Shown in pieces: positions 7,435-16,213 of a stretch of DNA of 64,000 nucleotides. The DNA comes from Streptomyces sp. (GTDB lineage: Bacteria > Actinomycetota > Actinomycetes > Streptomycetales > Streptomycetaceae). How positions within the stretch are numbered: the first letter of the stretch is position 1; each line of letters opens with the position of its first letter. The DNA lies in assembly GCA_013362785.1 (NCBI GenBank), contig JABFVM010000037.1, positions 1 to 64,000 on the forward strand. The letters run 5' to 3'. Below the pieces are notes generated by a model. The model did no database searches, was not told the DNA's origin, and saw nothing but the letters and a program-made list of their open reading frames with translations. The position numbers and the translations under genes were made by a program.

Positions 7435-9084
7435 ATGAGCACCACCGAGTCACAGCTGACAGCGGCAGACCCGTCGAGCGGCGCCACGGACCAGGCGGCC
7501 AAGGAAACCCTGGAGGACTACACCCTCCGCTTCGCGCCGCGCAGTTACCGCCGCTGGACCCCCATGGTCGTGGCCACCACGGCCCTCGGCGGCATCGCCT
7601 ATATGGCCGACTTCTCCATCGGCGCCGGCATCGGCCTGGCGCACGGCACCGGCAACGCGCTCGTGGCGATCGCGGTCGCCGCCGTCGTCATCTTCATCAC
7701 CGGCTTCCCCCTCGCCTACTACGGCGCCCGCTACAACATCGACCTGGACCTGATCACCCGAGGCTCCGGCTTCGGCTACTACGGCTCGGTCCTCACCAGC
7801 GTCATCTTCGCCAGCTTCACCTTCATCTTCTTCGCCCTCGAAGGCTCGATCATGGCCCAGGGCCTCAAGATCGGCCTCGGCATGCCCCTGTGGCTGGGCT
7901 ACCTGGTCTCCACGCTGATGGTGATCCCGCTGGTGATCTACGGCATGAAGGCGCTGAGCAAGCTCCAGGTGTGGACGACGCCGGTCTGGCTGATCCTGAT
8001 GGTCGCCCCGCTGGTCTACCTCGTCGCCACCGACCCGGGCACCGTCGACCGCTTCCTCTCCTACGCCGGCACCGACGGCGAGGGCGGCGTCAACACCGCC
8101 TCCGTGCTGCTCGGCGCGGGCGTCTGTCTGTCCCTGATCGCCCAGATCGGCGAGCAGATCGACTATCTGCGCTTCATGCCGCCCAAGACCGAGGCGAACA
8201 AGCGCAGCTGGTGGACCGCGGTCGTCATGGCCGGCCCCGGCTGGGTCGTACTCGGTGCGCTGAAGCAGGCCATCGGTGTCTTCCTCGCCGTCTACATCCT
8301 CGCCAAGGTCGGCCCGACGGCCGCGCCCGAGCCGATCCAGCAGTTCCGCGGCGCCTTCGACGCGATGATGCCGTCCTGGATGGTGATCCCGCTGGCCGTG
8401 GCCCTGGTGGTCATCAGCCAGATCAAGATCAACGTGACCAATGCCTACTCGGGCTCGCTCGCCTGGACCAACTCCTTCACCCGCGTCACCCGCCGCTACC
8501 CGGGCCGCATGATCTTCGTCCTGGTCAACCTGACCTTCGCGCTGGCCCTGATGGAAGCCGACATGTTCAGCTTCCTCAACAGCATCCTGGGCTTCTACTC
8601 GAACTGCGCCATCGCCTGGGTCGTCACCGTCGCCACGGACATCGGCATCAACAAGTACCTGCTGAAACTGTCACCGCTCCAGCCCGAGTTCCGCCGGGGC
8701 ATGCTCTACGCCGTCAACCCCGTGGGCGTCGTGGCCTTCGTCGCCGCGTCCGGCCTGTCGATAGCCATGTACTTCCACGGACTCGGCGACACCCTCCAGC
8801 CGTACTCCCCGGTCGCCGCGGCGCTGATCGCCTTCGTCCTCACCCCGCTGATGGCGATCGTCACGAAGGGCAAGTACTACCTGCGCCGTACCGACGACGG
8901 TATCGCCGAGCCACTGCTCGACGCGGAGGGCAACCCGAGCGGGACGACCTACGACTGCCACGTCTGCCACCAGCCGTACGAGCGCCCCGATCTGGCCGCC
9001 TGCCTGACCCATGACGCCGTCGTCTGCTCGCTGTGCCTGAGCACCGACAAGGTCGGGGACCACGTGCTGCCGGCGACTGCGTAG
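7435..9084 (+). CDS. NCS1-family purine/cytosine permease with Cys-rich C-terminal tail
   Basis: The 549-aa protein has about twelve membrane segments typical of nucleobase:cation symporter-1 transporters, with the family-like region FGYYGSVLTSVIF and a conserved NVTNAYSGSLAW segment in the middle. These transporters import purines, cytosine, hydantoins or similar compounds; the substrate cannot be read here. The final 40 residues are unusual: CHVC, then C with downstream His and a second CSLC pair (CHVCHQPYERPDLAACLTHD) form a possible zinc-ribbon. The ATG at 7435 has GGAGG nine bases upstream. The gene appears monocistronic, ending before the hairpin at 9144. Confidence 0.88.
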   Translation: MSTTESQLTAADPSSGATDQAAKETLEDYTLRFAPRSYRRWTPMVVATTALGGIAYMADFSIGAGIGLAHGTGNALVAIAVAAVVIFITGFPLAYYGARYNIDLDLITRGSGFGYYGSVLTSVIFASFTFIFFALEGSIMAQGLKIGLGMPLWLGYLVSTLMVIPLVIYGMKALSKLQVWTTPVWLILMVAPLVYLVATDPGTVDRFLSYAGTDGEGGVNTASVLLGAGVCLSLIAQIGEQIDYLRFMPPKTEANKRSWWTAVVMAGPGWVVLGALKQAIGVFLAVYILAKVGPTAAPEPIQQFRGAFDAMMPSWMVIPLAVALVVISQIKINVTNAYSGSLAWTNSFTRVTRRYPGRMIFVLVNLTFALALMEADMFSFLNSILGFYSNCAIAWVVTVATDIGINKYLLKLSPLQPEFRRGMLYAVNPVGVVAFVAASGLSIAMYFHGLGDTLQPYSPVAAALIAFVLTPLMAIVTKGKYYLRRTDDGIAEPLLDAEGNPSGTTYDCHVCHQPYERPDLAACLTHDAVVCSLCLSTDKVGDHVLPATA

Positions 9085-9143
9085 CCCATCACGGGTGGGC
9101 CGGCCCCGGCCCACCCCCGACAGGCCCGCCAAGAACGGCCGAA

Positions 9144-9174
9144 GGGCCGTTTCAGATTCTCTCTGAAACGGCCC
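9144..9174. terminator. Bidirectional terminator between the permease and tRNA-Pro
   Basis: A perfect 13-bp stem, GGGCCGTTTCAGA with TCTGAAACGGCCC, encloses a 5-nt loop. It lies 60 bp after the permease stop and 22 bp beyond the 3' end of the minus-strand tRNA. Confidence 0.85.
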
Positions 9175-9195
9175 CTGACCTGCGACTTCGTAAAG

Positions 9196-9269
<74 letters not shown>

Positions 9270-9380
9270 ATGCCCGTCTGACCTGGGGTTTCCCCCGGCC
9301 GAACGTGCAGGGAAACAATACCGCACTCGGGTCGGTGGTCGCGCACTGCTTTATGCGCCGCTTTATGCGCCGCGCGTGGG

Positions 9381-9740
9381 TCACTCCCCGGTCGGCAGAC
9401 CCAACTCGGGATAGGCGTCCAGCAGCCGGGGCGGGGCCGCCTGGCGCCAGGAGTCGGCGAGGATGTCACGCAGTTCGCTTTCGCCCTCCAGGGCGGTGAG
9501 CCGGACCCGCACCCAGGCGAACTGCGCCTCGTGGTCGGCGATCCAGAACTTCTCCGGCTCGGCCAGGACCAGTTCGTCGCGCTCCTCCTTGGGGCAGCGC
9601 ACCGCGATGGAGGTCTCCTCCTCGGGCAGCGTGGCGAACATCTTGCCCGCGACCCGGAACGTGGGCATGCTCCAGGCGATCTTCTCCGTCGTGTCGGGCA
9701 GAGAGAGGGCGATACGGCGTACGTCTTCGGCATCCTGCAT
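9381..9740 (-). CDS. MmcQ/YjbR family protein
   Basis: The ATG at 9740 (MQDAEDVRRIALSLPDTTEK) gives 119 aa, the usual size of MmcQ/YjbR proteins. The CyaY-like fold signature is visible in the sequence from ALSLPDTTEKIAWSMPTF to PEEETSIAVRCP and in the terminal ELVTLAWR-like region. The family is often annotated as DNA-binding, but no biochemical role is established. The TTG start at 9770 in the track adds ten residues unlike the family and is not used. Confidence 0.82.
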   Translation of the reverse strand: MQDAEDVRRIALSLPDTTEKIAWSMPTFRVAGKMFATLPEEETSIAVRCPKEERDELVLAEPEKFWIADHEAQFAWVRVRLTALEGESELRDILADSWRQAAPPRLLDAYPELGLPTGE

Positions 9741-9787
9741 GCAAGGCACCGTAGCGGCTGCCACTGACAATCACCTGGTGAGAGCGG

Positions 9788-10327
9788 TTACACCAACGTG
9801 CGCACAGGAGTTGGCCCGACGTACTTGTAGTAGATCGTCGTCGGCCGCAGCGCTCCGGCCGGGCTCGCCGCGAAGTCGGGGATCACCCCGGCCCGCGTCC
9901 AGCCGGCCGAACCGTACAGTCGCTCGGCGAGGCTGTCGGTCTCGGTGTCCAGGTGCAGGAGGGTGACTCCCGCGCCGATCGCCGCCTCCTCCGCGATCGT
10001 GAGCAGTCTGCGGCCGAGGCCCCGCCCCCGGGCCTCCCGGTGCACCATCAGCTTGACCAGCTCGGCCCGGTGGCGGCTGTTGGGCTTGTCGGGGAAGGCC
10101 AGACTGACCGTGCCGAGCGCCCGCTGCCCCTCATGGGCCGCCCACACCATCAGTCGCCCGGCGGCGACGGCCCCCGCGCGCTCCTCCCACCAGGCGATGG
10201 CCGCCGTACGGTCGAGGGGTGCGAGGAATCCGACGGAGGCGCCGTCCTCCACGGTGTCCACCAGCAGGTCCGCCAACTCGGATGCCTGGTCCAGCAGTTC
10301 GGCTTCGTTCAGGCGCGTCACGATCAC
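9788..10327 (-). CDS. GNAT-family N-acetyltransferase
   Basis: The 179-aa protein has the GNAT fold, with acetyl-CoA-binding motif A VHREARGRGLGRRLL in the middle and the C-terminal LYGSAGWTRAG motif B. GNAT enzymes transfer acetyl from acetyl-CoA to amines; the substrate is unknown. The GTG start at 10327 overlaps the stop codon of the XRE-cupin regulator as GTGA, so both genes form one coupled unit. The longer ORF in the track overlaps that regulator in another frame and is rejected. Confidence 0.88.
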   Translation of the reverse strand: MIVTRLNEAELLDQASELADLLVDTVEDGASVGFLAPLDRTAAIAWWEERAGAVAAGRLMVWAAHEGQRALGTVSLAFPDKPNSRHRAELVKLMVHREARGRGLGRRLLTIAEEAAIGAGVTLLHLDTETDSLAERLYGSAGWTRAGVIPDFAASPAGALRPTTIYYKYVGPTPVRTLV

Positions 10328-10914
10328 GGCAGCACCACCGCCAGCACGTAGCGCACCGGCCCGGGCCCCGCGCACCGGAACCGTGTCGGCCCCCACACCC
10401 GCATCCGCAGACAGTCCCCGGCACCGAGATGGTGCTCGGCCTCCTGCACCGTCACGTCGAGCTCTCCTTCCAGCACCCAGATGTGCTGCTCCAGGCCCGG
10501 CACGGGCGGCCGGTCGTAGGCGATGTCGGCGCCCGCCGTGAGCCGTCCCTCGACGATCTCGCCGCGGAGCCCGGCGTGCGGCGGCGACACGGACCGTCGC
10601 ACGAAACCGGCGGAACGGTCCTCCCACACCGGCTGCTCGGCCGACCGCACCAGCAGCGCGGGCTCGGACTCGACCTCACTGAGCAGCTGAGACATGGTCC
10701 GGCCGTAGACGTGGCACAGGCGGTTCAGCAGTGCGGCGGTGGGGCTGATCTCCGCACGCTCGGCGCGGGACAGGGTCGAACGGCTCACGCCGCTGCGTTC
10801 CGCCAACTCGCCGAGGGACCAGCCGCGTTCGGCCCGCAGCTCGGCCAGGCGGATGCCGAGACGGGCGTCGACCGGGTCCGGGACCGTGGGATCACCCGAG
10901 CTCTTCTGTTTCAT
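10324..10914 (-). CDS. XRE-family transcriptional regulator with C-terminal cupin
   Basis: This 196-aa protein has an HTH_3 domain at residues about 18-75 (RLAELRAERGWSLGELAERS followed by GVSRSTLSRAE) and a cupin sensor domain in the second half (LEQHIWVLEGELDVTV, HHLGAGDCLRM). XRE-cupin regulators usually bind a small ligand in the cupin and regulate a nearby gene, here the coupled acetyltransferase. The start ATG lies inside a large inverted repeat (10908-10942), which suggests autoregulation and perhaps a leaderless or very short leader. Confidence 0.9.
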   Translation of the reverse strand: MKQKSSGDPTVPDPVDARLGIRLAELRAERGWSLGELAERSGVSRSTLSRAERAEISPTAALLNRLCHVYGRTMSQLLSEVESEPALLVRSAEQPVWEDRSAGFVRRSVSPPHAGLRGEIVEGRLTAGADIAYDRPPVPGLEQHIWVLEGELDVTVQEAEHHLGAGDCLRMRVWGPTRFRCAGPGPVRYVLAVVLP

Positions 10915-10942
10915 ATCCGGGACGCTATCCCAGATATGAAAC
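10908..10942. promoter_or_regulatory. 35-bp inverted repeat, putative operator overlapping a start codon
   Basis: GTTTCATATC and GATATGAAAC are perfect 10-bp arms; inside them GGGA and TCCC extend the arm to 15 positions with a single mismatch, around a 5-nt centre. The start ATG of the XRE-cupin gene (10912-10914) is part of the left arm. The simplest reading is an autoregulatory operator for that regulator. Confidence 0.7.
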
Positions 10943-10960
10943 GACCGTGTTACGGGCGGC

Positions 10961-11863
10961 TCACTCCCCCGCCGCCTCCCCGAGCGCCTTCAGTACCGGT
11001 TTGATCAGCGGATGCTCCTCGGCGCCCCTGCGGACAGCCGCGAAGACCCGGCGTGTCGGCGCCACCCCGTCCACGGGCCGTACGACGACCCCCGCGAGGT
11101 CCATGCCGCGCAGCGCCGAGCGCGGCACGAGGGCCACCCCTGCGTCGGCCGAGGCGAGGGCGACAACCGCGCGGAAGTCGTCCGAGGAGTGTTCGAGGCG
11201 GGGCTGGAAGCCGGCGTTCTCGCAGGCCAGGACGACCACCTCGTGGCAGGGGTTGCCCGGGTACGGGCCGATCCACGGGTCCTTGGCCAGGTCGGCGAGG
11301 GGGATCTCGGCGGTGCCGGCCAGCCGGTGGGCGACCGGGACGACCGCGTCGAACGGCTCGGCGTAGAGCGGCACGTGGGTGAGACGCGGGTCGTCGGCGG
11401 GCGGCGCCCCGCGGTACTCGACGGCGACCGCCACATCCACCTGCCGGTCCAGCACCATCGGCAGGCTCGCATCGCCCTCCGCGTCCTGGACCCGGATCCG
11501 GATACCCGGCGCCGACACGCCCAGGCGGGCCACCGCAGGGGCGACGACCTGGGCGATCCCGGTCGCGAAGGAGGCGACGGTGACCGTGCCGGCCGCGCCG
11601 GAGCTGTATGCCGCGAGCTCGGCCTCCGCGCGCTCCAACTGGGCCAGGACCGCGTTGGTGTGGCCGAGCAGGATCTCGCCGGCCGGGGTCAGCCGTACGC
11701 CCTTGGCGCTGCGCTCGACAAGCCGGTGCCCGGTCTCCTGCTCCAGCGCGGCGAGCTGCTGGGAGACCGCCGACGGGGTCAGATACAGCGCGGCGGCAGC
11801 CGCCGTCACCGTGCGGTGGTCGGCCACCGCACGGAGGATGTGGAGCCGCCGCGCTTCGATCAT
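10961..11863 (-). CDS. LysR-family transcriptional regulator
   Basis: The ATG at 11863 (MIEARRLHILRAVADH) gives 300 aa. The N-terminal winged HTH covers residues 1-60 (TVTAAAAALYLTPSAVSQQL) and the substrate-binding domain follows, with DPRLTHVPLYAEPF near its hinge. It is transcribed in the same direction as tdh-kbl and starts 37 bp after kbl, so it may be cotranscribed with or act on the threonine catabolic genes. The ORF-track start 84 bp upstream would overlap kbl and is not supported. Confidence 0.9.
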   Translation of the reverse strand: MIEARRLHILRAVADHRTVTAAAAALYLTPSAVSQQLAALEQETGHRLVERSAKGVRLTPAGEILLGHTNAVLAQLERAEAELAAYSSGAAGTVTVASFATGIAQVVAPAVARLGVSAPGIRIRVQDAEGDASLPMVLDRQVDVAVAVEYRGAPPADDPRLTHVPLYAEPFDAVVPVAHRLAGTAEIPLADLAKDPWIGPYPGNPCHEVVVLACENAGFQPRLEHSSDDFRAVVALASADAGVALVPRSALRGMDLAGVVVRPVDGVAPTRRVFAAVRRGAEEHPLIKPVLKALGEAAGE

Positions 11864-11879
11864 GAGATCGATTGTCTCA
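11863..11879. promoter_or_regulatory. Small palindrome at the LysR gene start
   Basis: TGAGA and TCTCA flank a 7-nt centre immediately upstream of and touching the LysR start codon. It has the spacing of a short regulator half-site pair. Function is inferred only. Confidence 0.35.
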
Positions 11880-11900
11880 AATGCCCCCGTGCGGTCGGGG

Positions 11901-13094
11901 TCAGCCCTCCAGCTCGGCCCGCGCCGCGACGAAGGCGTCCACGGCACGGTTGACGTCGTCCGTCGAGTGCGCGGCGGACAACTGGACGCGGATCCGGGCC
12001 TGGCCCTGCGGCACCACCGGGTACGAGAAGCCGATCACGTACACGCCCCGCTCCAGCAGCAGCTCCGCCAGCCGGCCCGCCTTCGCCGCGTCGCCGATCA
12101 TCACGGGCGCGATGGCGTGCTCGCCGGGGAGGACCTCGAAGCCCTCCTCGGTCATCCGGCGCCGGAACAGCGCCGTGTTCTCGGCCAGCCGCACCCGCAG
12201 CTCGTCGGCCGACTCCAGCAGGTCGATGACCTTGAGGGAGGCCGCCGCGATCACCGGGGCCAGGGTGTTCGAGAAGAGGTACGGCCGCGAGCGCTGGCGC
12301 AGCAGGGCGACGATCTCGGCGCGGGCCGCCACATAGCCGCCGGAGGCACCGCCGAGGGCCTTGCCGAGGGTGCCGGTGATGATGTCGACGCGGTCCATGA
12401 CGCCGTGCAGCTCGGGAGTGCCCCGGCCGCCGGGGCCGACGAAGCCGACGGCGTGCGAGTCGTCGACCATGACCATGGCGTCGTAGCGGTCGGCGAGGTC
12501 GCAGATCTCGCGCAGCGGGGCCACATAGCCGTCCATGGAGAAGACGCCGTCGGTGACGACCAGCTTGCGTCGCGCGCCCGCGGCCTCCTTCAACTGCCGT
12601 TCCAGATCGGCCATGTCGCGGTTGGCGTAGCGCAGGCGGCGGGCCTTGGACAGGCGGATGCCGTCGATGATCGACGCGTGGTTGAGGGCGTCGGAGATCA
12701 CCGCGTCCTCCGGGCCGAGCAGGGTCTCGAAGACACCGCCGTTGGCGTCGAAGCAGGAGGAGTAGAGGATCGTGTCCTCCTGGCCGAGGAACGCCGACAG
12801 GCGGGCCTCCAGCTCCTTGTGCACCTCCTGCGTGCCGCAGATGAAGCGGACCGACGCCATGCCGTAGCCCCATCGGTCCAGGGCCTCGTGGGCGGCGGCG
12901 ACGACCTCGGGGTGGTCGGCGAGGCCGAGGTAGTTGTTCGCGCAGAAGTTGAGGACCTCGCCGGGGCGGCCGCCCGCGCTGACGTTGACGGTCGCGGACT
13001 GCGGGGTGTCGATCACACGCTCGGGCTTGTGCAGGCCGGCGGCGCGGATCTCGTCGAGGGTGGTGCGCAGGTCGTCGCGCACGGAGTCGAACAT
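11901..13094 (-). CDS. kbl: Glycine C-acetyltransferase (2-amino-3-ketobutyrate CoA ligase)
   Basis: The 397-aa enzyme is a fold-type I PLP enzyme of the alpha-oxoamine synthase family. Landmarks are [25 protein letters not shown], the PLP-contact region [11 protein letters not shown], and the PLP-lysine motif [15 protein letters not shown] near residue 247. It cleaves 2-amino-3-oxobutanoate with CoA to glycine and acetyl-CoA, the second step of threonine catabolism after Tdh. It lies 71 bp downstream of tdh on the same strand, and GGGAG precedes its ATG. Confidence 0.96.
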   Translation of the reverse strand: MFDSVRDDLRTTLDEIRAAGLHKPERVIDTPQSATVNVSAGGRPGEVLNFCANNYLGLADHPEVVAAAHEALDRWGYGMASVRFICGTQEVHKELEARLSAFLGQEDTILYSSCFDANGGVFETLLGPEDAVISDALNHASIIDGIRLSKARRLRYANRDMADLERQLKEAAGARRKLVVTDGVFSMDGYVAPLREICDLADRYDAMVMVDDSHAVGFVGPGGRGTPELHGVMDRVDIITGTLGKALGGASGGYVAARAEIVALLRQRSRPYLFSNTLAPVIAAASLKVIDLLESADELRVRLAENTALFRRRMTEEGFEVLPGEHAIAPVMIGDAAKAGRLAELLLERGVYVIGFSYPVVPQGQARIRVQLSAAHSTDDVNRAVDAFVAARAELEG

Positions 13095-13165
13095 CTCAAA
13101 GCTCCCAGGGATGCAGAGGACTTACGCGGTGAGTCGCACAGTGGGTGACGCGACGCTACGCGGTG

Positions 13166-14194
13166 TTACGCGGTCCAGTCGAGGATGACCTTGCCACCGC
13201 GGCCGCTCGCCGCGTCGGCGAACGCCGCCTCGAAGTCGCGGTATCCGTATCGGCCGGTGATCACGGGCGCGAGGTCGAGGCCGCCTTCCAGCAGCACGGA
13301 CATCGCGTACCAGGTCTCGAACATCTCGCGGCCGTAGATGCCCTTGACGGTGATCATCGAGGTGACGATCCGGGCCCAGTCGACGGGGAACTCCTGGGCG
13401 GGCAGGCCGAGCATGGCGATACGGCCGCCGTGCGTCATGTTGGCGATCATGTCGCGCATGGCCTCGGGGCGGCCGGACATCTCCAGGCCGATGTCGAAGC
13501 CCTCGCGCAGGCCGAGTTCGCGCTGTCCGTCGGCGATGCTCGACCGCGACACGTTCAGCGCGAGGCTCACGCCCACCTTGCGGGCCAGCTCCAGCCGCTC
13601 CTCGCTCACATCGGTGATCACGACGTTGCGCGCCCCCGCGTGCCGGGCCACGGCCGCCGCCATCAGGCCGATCGGACCGGCGCCGGTGATCAGGACGTCC
13701 TCGCCGACCAGCGGGAACGACAGCGCGGTGTGCACGGCGTTGCCGAACGGGTCGAAGATCGCGGCCACATCGAGGTCGACGGGCACACGGTGCACCCACA
13801 CATTGCCGGCGGGCAGGGCGACGTACTCGGCGAAGGCCCCGTCCCGTCCGACGCCGAGGCCGACCGTGGCACGGCACAGATGACGCCGCCCGGCCAGACA
13901 GTTGCGGCACTTGCCGCACACCAGATGGCCCTCGCCGCTGACCCGGTCGCCGGGGTTGATGTCGGTGACGTCCCGGCCGGTCTCCACGACCTCGCCGACG
14001 AACTCGTGTCCGACCACGAGCGGCGTGCTGATCGCCTGCTGCGCCCAGCCGTCCCAGGACCTGATGTGCAGATCGGTACCGCAGATGCCGGTGCGCAGCA
14101 CCTTGATCAGTACGTCGCCGGGTCCGACGGCCGGTTCCGGGACGTCCGCGAGCCAGAGCCCGGGCTCCGCCTTCTCCTTGACCAGCGCCTTCAA
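13166..14194 (-). CDS. tdh: L-threonine 3-dehydrogenase
   Basis: The 342-aa zinc-dependent medium-chain dehydrogenase contains [11 protein letters not shown] with the catalytic Cys, GHEFVGEV, the structural-zinc Cys cluster [15 protein letters not shown], and the NAD-binding [12 protein letters not shown]. It oxidises threonine to 2-amino-3-oxobutanoate, which kbl uses. The start is the TTG at 14194 ([12 protein letters not shown]), with AGGAG nine bases upstream; this gives the usual family length. The ORF-track start at 14278 adds residues absent from the family. Confidence 0.94.
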   Translation of the reverse strand: MKALVKEKAEPGLWLADVPEPAVGPGDVLIKVLRTGICGTDLHIRSWDGWAQQAISTPLVVGHEFVGEVVETGRDVTDINPGDRVSGEGHLVCGKCRNCLAGRRHLCRATVGLGVGRDGAFAEYVALPAGNVWVHRVPVDLDVAAIFDPFGNAVHTALSFPLVGEDVLITGAGPIGLMAAAVARHAGARNVVITDVSEERLELARKVGVSLALNVSRSSIADGQRELGLREGFDIGLEMSGRPEAMRDMIANMTHGGRIAMLGLPAQEFPVDWARIVTSMITVKGIYGREMFETWYAMSVLLEGGLDLAPVITGRYGYRDFEAAFADAASGRGGKVILDWTA

Positions 14195-14645
14195 CGCTAC
14201 GGCTCCTGAGGGTGAGTCCCGCCCGCGGGCATGCCTGAGCGGCCCGTGGTCGGGGAGAGGGGTGGAATCGCACTGCAATCTGCCGTACGGCGGCGCCCCG
14301 GTCCATCGAGGTTTTCTTAAGCGGCGCCACAGCTTTCCTTCACGCCCTCCGCACGCGCCCCATCACCCCCGCCGACCCCCCTCGAAATACGCGATCAGCC
14401 CCGGCTCCAGCGCACGCCACTTCCCGTACGGCACCTACCGCACACAGCGACTCGGTGGCCCCCATGGCCGCCACCGCCATCCGCGCGCCCACCGGGCCGT
14501 GCTGCGGATCGGCTTCCCGCACGACATGGTCGTAGTACACCCCAAGGCGCCCGAACCGCAGCGAGAATCGACGCAGGACGCCCGGACCGCCGAGGCCGGT
14601 CGCGACGCCCTCGCCCCGCGCTCGGCCGAATGACTGGAGCCGCTC
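14195..14645. other. Intergenic region, no recognised gene
   Basis: About 450 bp separate tdh (minus) from the GPP34 gene (plus) and must contain both promoters. On the minus strand two short protein-like stretches occur in different frames (near 14390 a piece reading VPYGKWRALEPGLIAYFEGG, and farther right VYYDHVVREAD), which could be remains of a decayed gene. No family is recognised, so this is a weak suggestion. Confidence 0.4.
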
Positions 14646-15251
14646 ATGACCACCGCACGGGACCTCGCGATCGTCGCCCTGGACCTGGCGCCGGACCACC
14701 CGGTGGAGCAGGGCGATCTGTCACTCGCGCTCGCGGCTGCCGAGGTGTTCGACCTCATCGAGGCCCGTGCCCTCGTCCTGGACGATGACCGCATCGCACC
14801 CAGCGCCCAGGCCCCGACGGGCGACCGGCTGCTGGACGAGGCCGCCTCCTCACTCATGCGGAACGAGCCGTACGAGTCGGTCGAGGACTGGCTCTGGCGC
14901 CGGGGCCGCGGACTGTCCGCGGCCTATGTCGCGGATCTGGAGAGCGTGGGTCTCACGGCCCGGCCGCGGGGGCGCCGGGTTCCGCTGCGGACCGGGTGGA
15001 CGGTGCCGGTCGACTCGGCGGCCCGGCAGCGGGCCGCGGAGCGGTGGGGAGCACGCGAACCGCTCCTGGTCGCCCTGGCGGCCGCTGCCGGGATCCAGGA
15101 CGAGTCGGCCGACAGCACCGAGAACCTCGCCGACGACACGGTCACAACCGTGCTGGCCGCCGTCGGCGACGCGGTGATGGAACTCGAAGCCGTACGGCAG
15201 CGGCGGGTGATCGAGGACGCCGCATTCGACAACGTGTGGCGCGGCTTCTAG
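14646..15251 (+). CDS. GPP34 (GOLPH3/VPS74-like) family protein
   Basis: The 201-aa protein matches the GPP34 family, bacterial relatives of eukaryotic Golgi phosphoprotein 3: MTTARDLAIVALDLAP at the N-terminus, an AAAEVFDLIEARALVLDDDRI segment, and the helical LTARPRGRRVPLRTGWTVPVD region with basic residues suited to phosphoinositide-like or membrane binding. Streptomyces genomes often carry several copies, some near conservon or regulatory genes. The bacterial role is unknown. The start ATG at 14646 is preceded by GGAG. Confidence 0.85.
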   Translation: MTTARDLAIVALDLAPDHPVEQGDLSLALAAAEVFDLIEARALVLDDDRIAPSAQAPTGDRLLDEAASSLMRNEPYESVEDWLWRRGRGLSAAYVADLESVGLTARPRGRRVPLRTGWTVPVDSAARQRAAERWGAREPLLVALAAAAGIQDESADSTENLADDTVTTVLAAVGDAVMELEAVRQRRVIEDAAFDNVWRGF

Positions 15252-15275
15252 GCACTGACGCTGAGCGGGCGCCCA

Positions 15276-15562
15276 TCATGGCCAGGCAGTTGCTCCGCAG
15301 GGGGGCAGGGGCTGAGTGTCGAAGATCTCCTGGAGGCGCCCGCGGACGGCCTCGGTCTGGTTGCTCAGTTCCAGGGTGAGATTCCCGAACAGACAGCCCG
15401 ACACGGTCGCGCAGCCCTCCTGAACGGCACGCTGCCCCCGCCTCCGTCTCCTCGAACAGCCGCCGAAGCCGCCGCAACGGCTCCCCGTCGCCGTACAGGA
15501 CCCGCGACCAGTCGCGCCGCTGCGCCGCCCAGTGCTCGTCGACGACGGCCGGGGTCTCGCCG
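15276..15562 (-). pseudogene. Decayed TetR-family regulator, C-terminal remnant
   Basis: Read in two frames on the minus strand, this stretch gives DEHWAAQRRDWSRVL and then, after a one-frame shift near 15430, QEGCATVSGCLFGNLTLELS followed by a short helical end and a stop codon at 15276-15278. The GCLFGNLTLELS motif belongs to the ligand-binding domain of the YxaF/TetR group. No helix-turn-helix part is present, so this is a truncated, frameshifted fragment of perhaps 95 codons. The ORF track does not show it because neither frame is long enough. Confidence 0.65.
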
Positions 15563-15573
15563 TCAGGGCACCG

Positions 15574-16152
15574 TCAGAGCAGCGGTAGCCCGTCCGCCGC
15601 CCGCCGCTCCAGCCTCACCACCAGGTCCGCCGCCGACGCCTTGATGGTGTCCAGCCCTGGCCTCCCCCACGGCCGCGGCTCCACGTCGACGACGCACACC
15701 GTGCCCAGCGCCATCCCCGTGGAGTCGATGAGCGGCGCGCCCAGATAGGACCGGATGGCGAACTCGTCGACGATCGGGTTGCCCGCGAACCTCGGATAGT
15801 CGCGGACGTCCTCCAGCACCAGCGCCTTGCGTCGGACGACCACATGGGGGCAGAACCCATGGTCGCGCTCCATGTGGCGCCCCAGCTCCGGCTTGGTGTC
15901 GTCGGCCCGAGTGAGGCGCACTGTGGTCCGCACATGCAGGCCGGCGAAGAACTGCCGGTGCTCGCCCATGAAGTTGACCATGGCGTACGGCGCCGCGGTG
16001 AGCTCGGCGAGCTGGCCCGCGAAGGCGTCCAGGGCCGGGTCGGGGCTCTCGCCCAGCCCCAGACTGAACAGCCGCTGTGCACGAGCGGGAGCCTCCTTGT
16101 CCTCGGGGGTGAGCAGCAGACGAGCGACCGGGCGGGGTGGGCCATAGCTCAT
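15574..16152 (-). CDS. GAF domain-containing protein
   Basis: The 192-aa protein consists essentially of one GAF domain from about residue 35 to the end (APYAMVNFMGEHRQFFAG, DHGFCPHVVVRRKALVLED, IRSYLGAPLIDSTGMALG). It has no output domain, so it probably acts through partner proteins. It follows cvnD by 61 bp on the same strand and is likely the fifth gene of the conservon operon. The ligand is unknown; such GAF domains bind heme, cyclic nucleotides or small metabolites. Confidence 0.85.
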   Translation of the reverse strand: MSYGPPRPVARLLLTPEDKEAPARAQRLFSLGLGESPDPALDAFAGQLAELTAAPYAMVNFMGEHRQFFAGLHVRTTVRLTRADDTKPELGRHMERDHGFCPHVVVRRKALVLEDVRDYPRFAGNPIVDEFAIRSYLGAPLIDSTGMALGTVCVVDVEPRPWGRPGLDTIKASAADLVVRLERRAADGLPLL

Positions 16153-16213
16153 GGGCGGATTCCGTCGCTGTGGGCGTGGGTCATATGCGGCTCCGTCGTG
16201 GTGTGTGCGGGTG

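Noticed and set aside
6761-7453. 230-aa minus-strand ORF upstream of the NCS1 permease
   Set aside because: Cys/Arg-rich, without hydrophobic order or motif, and partly antisense to the permease leader and the methyltransferase.
14340-14699. 119-aa minus-strand ORF between tdh and the GPP34 gene
   Set aside because: Only short protein-like pieces in different frames are present; no family could be named, so it is noted only as a possible remnant.
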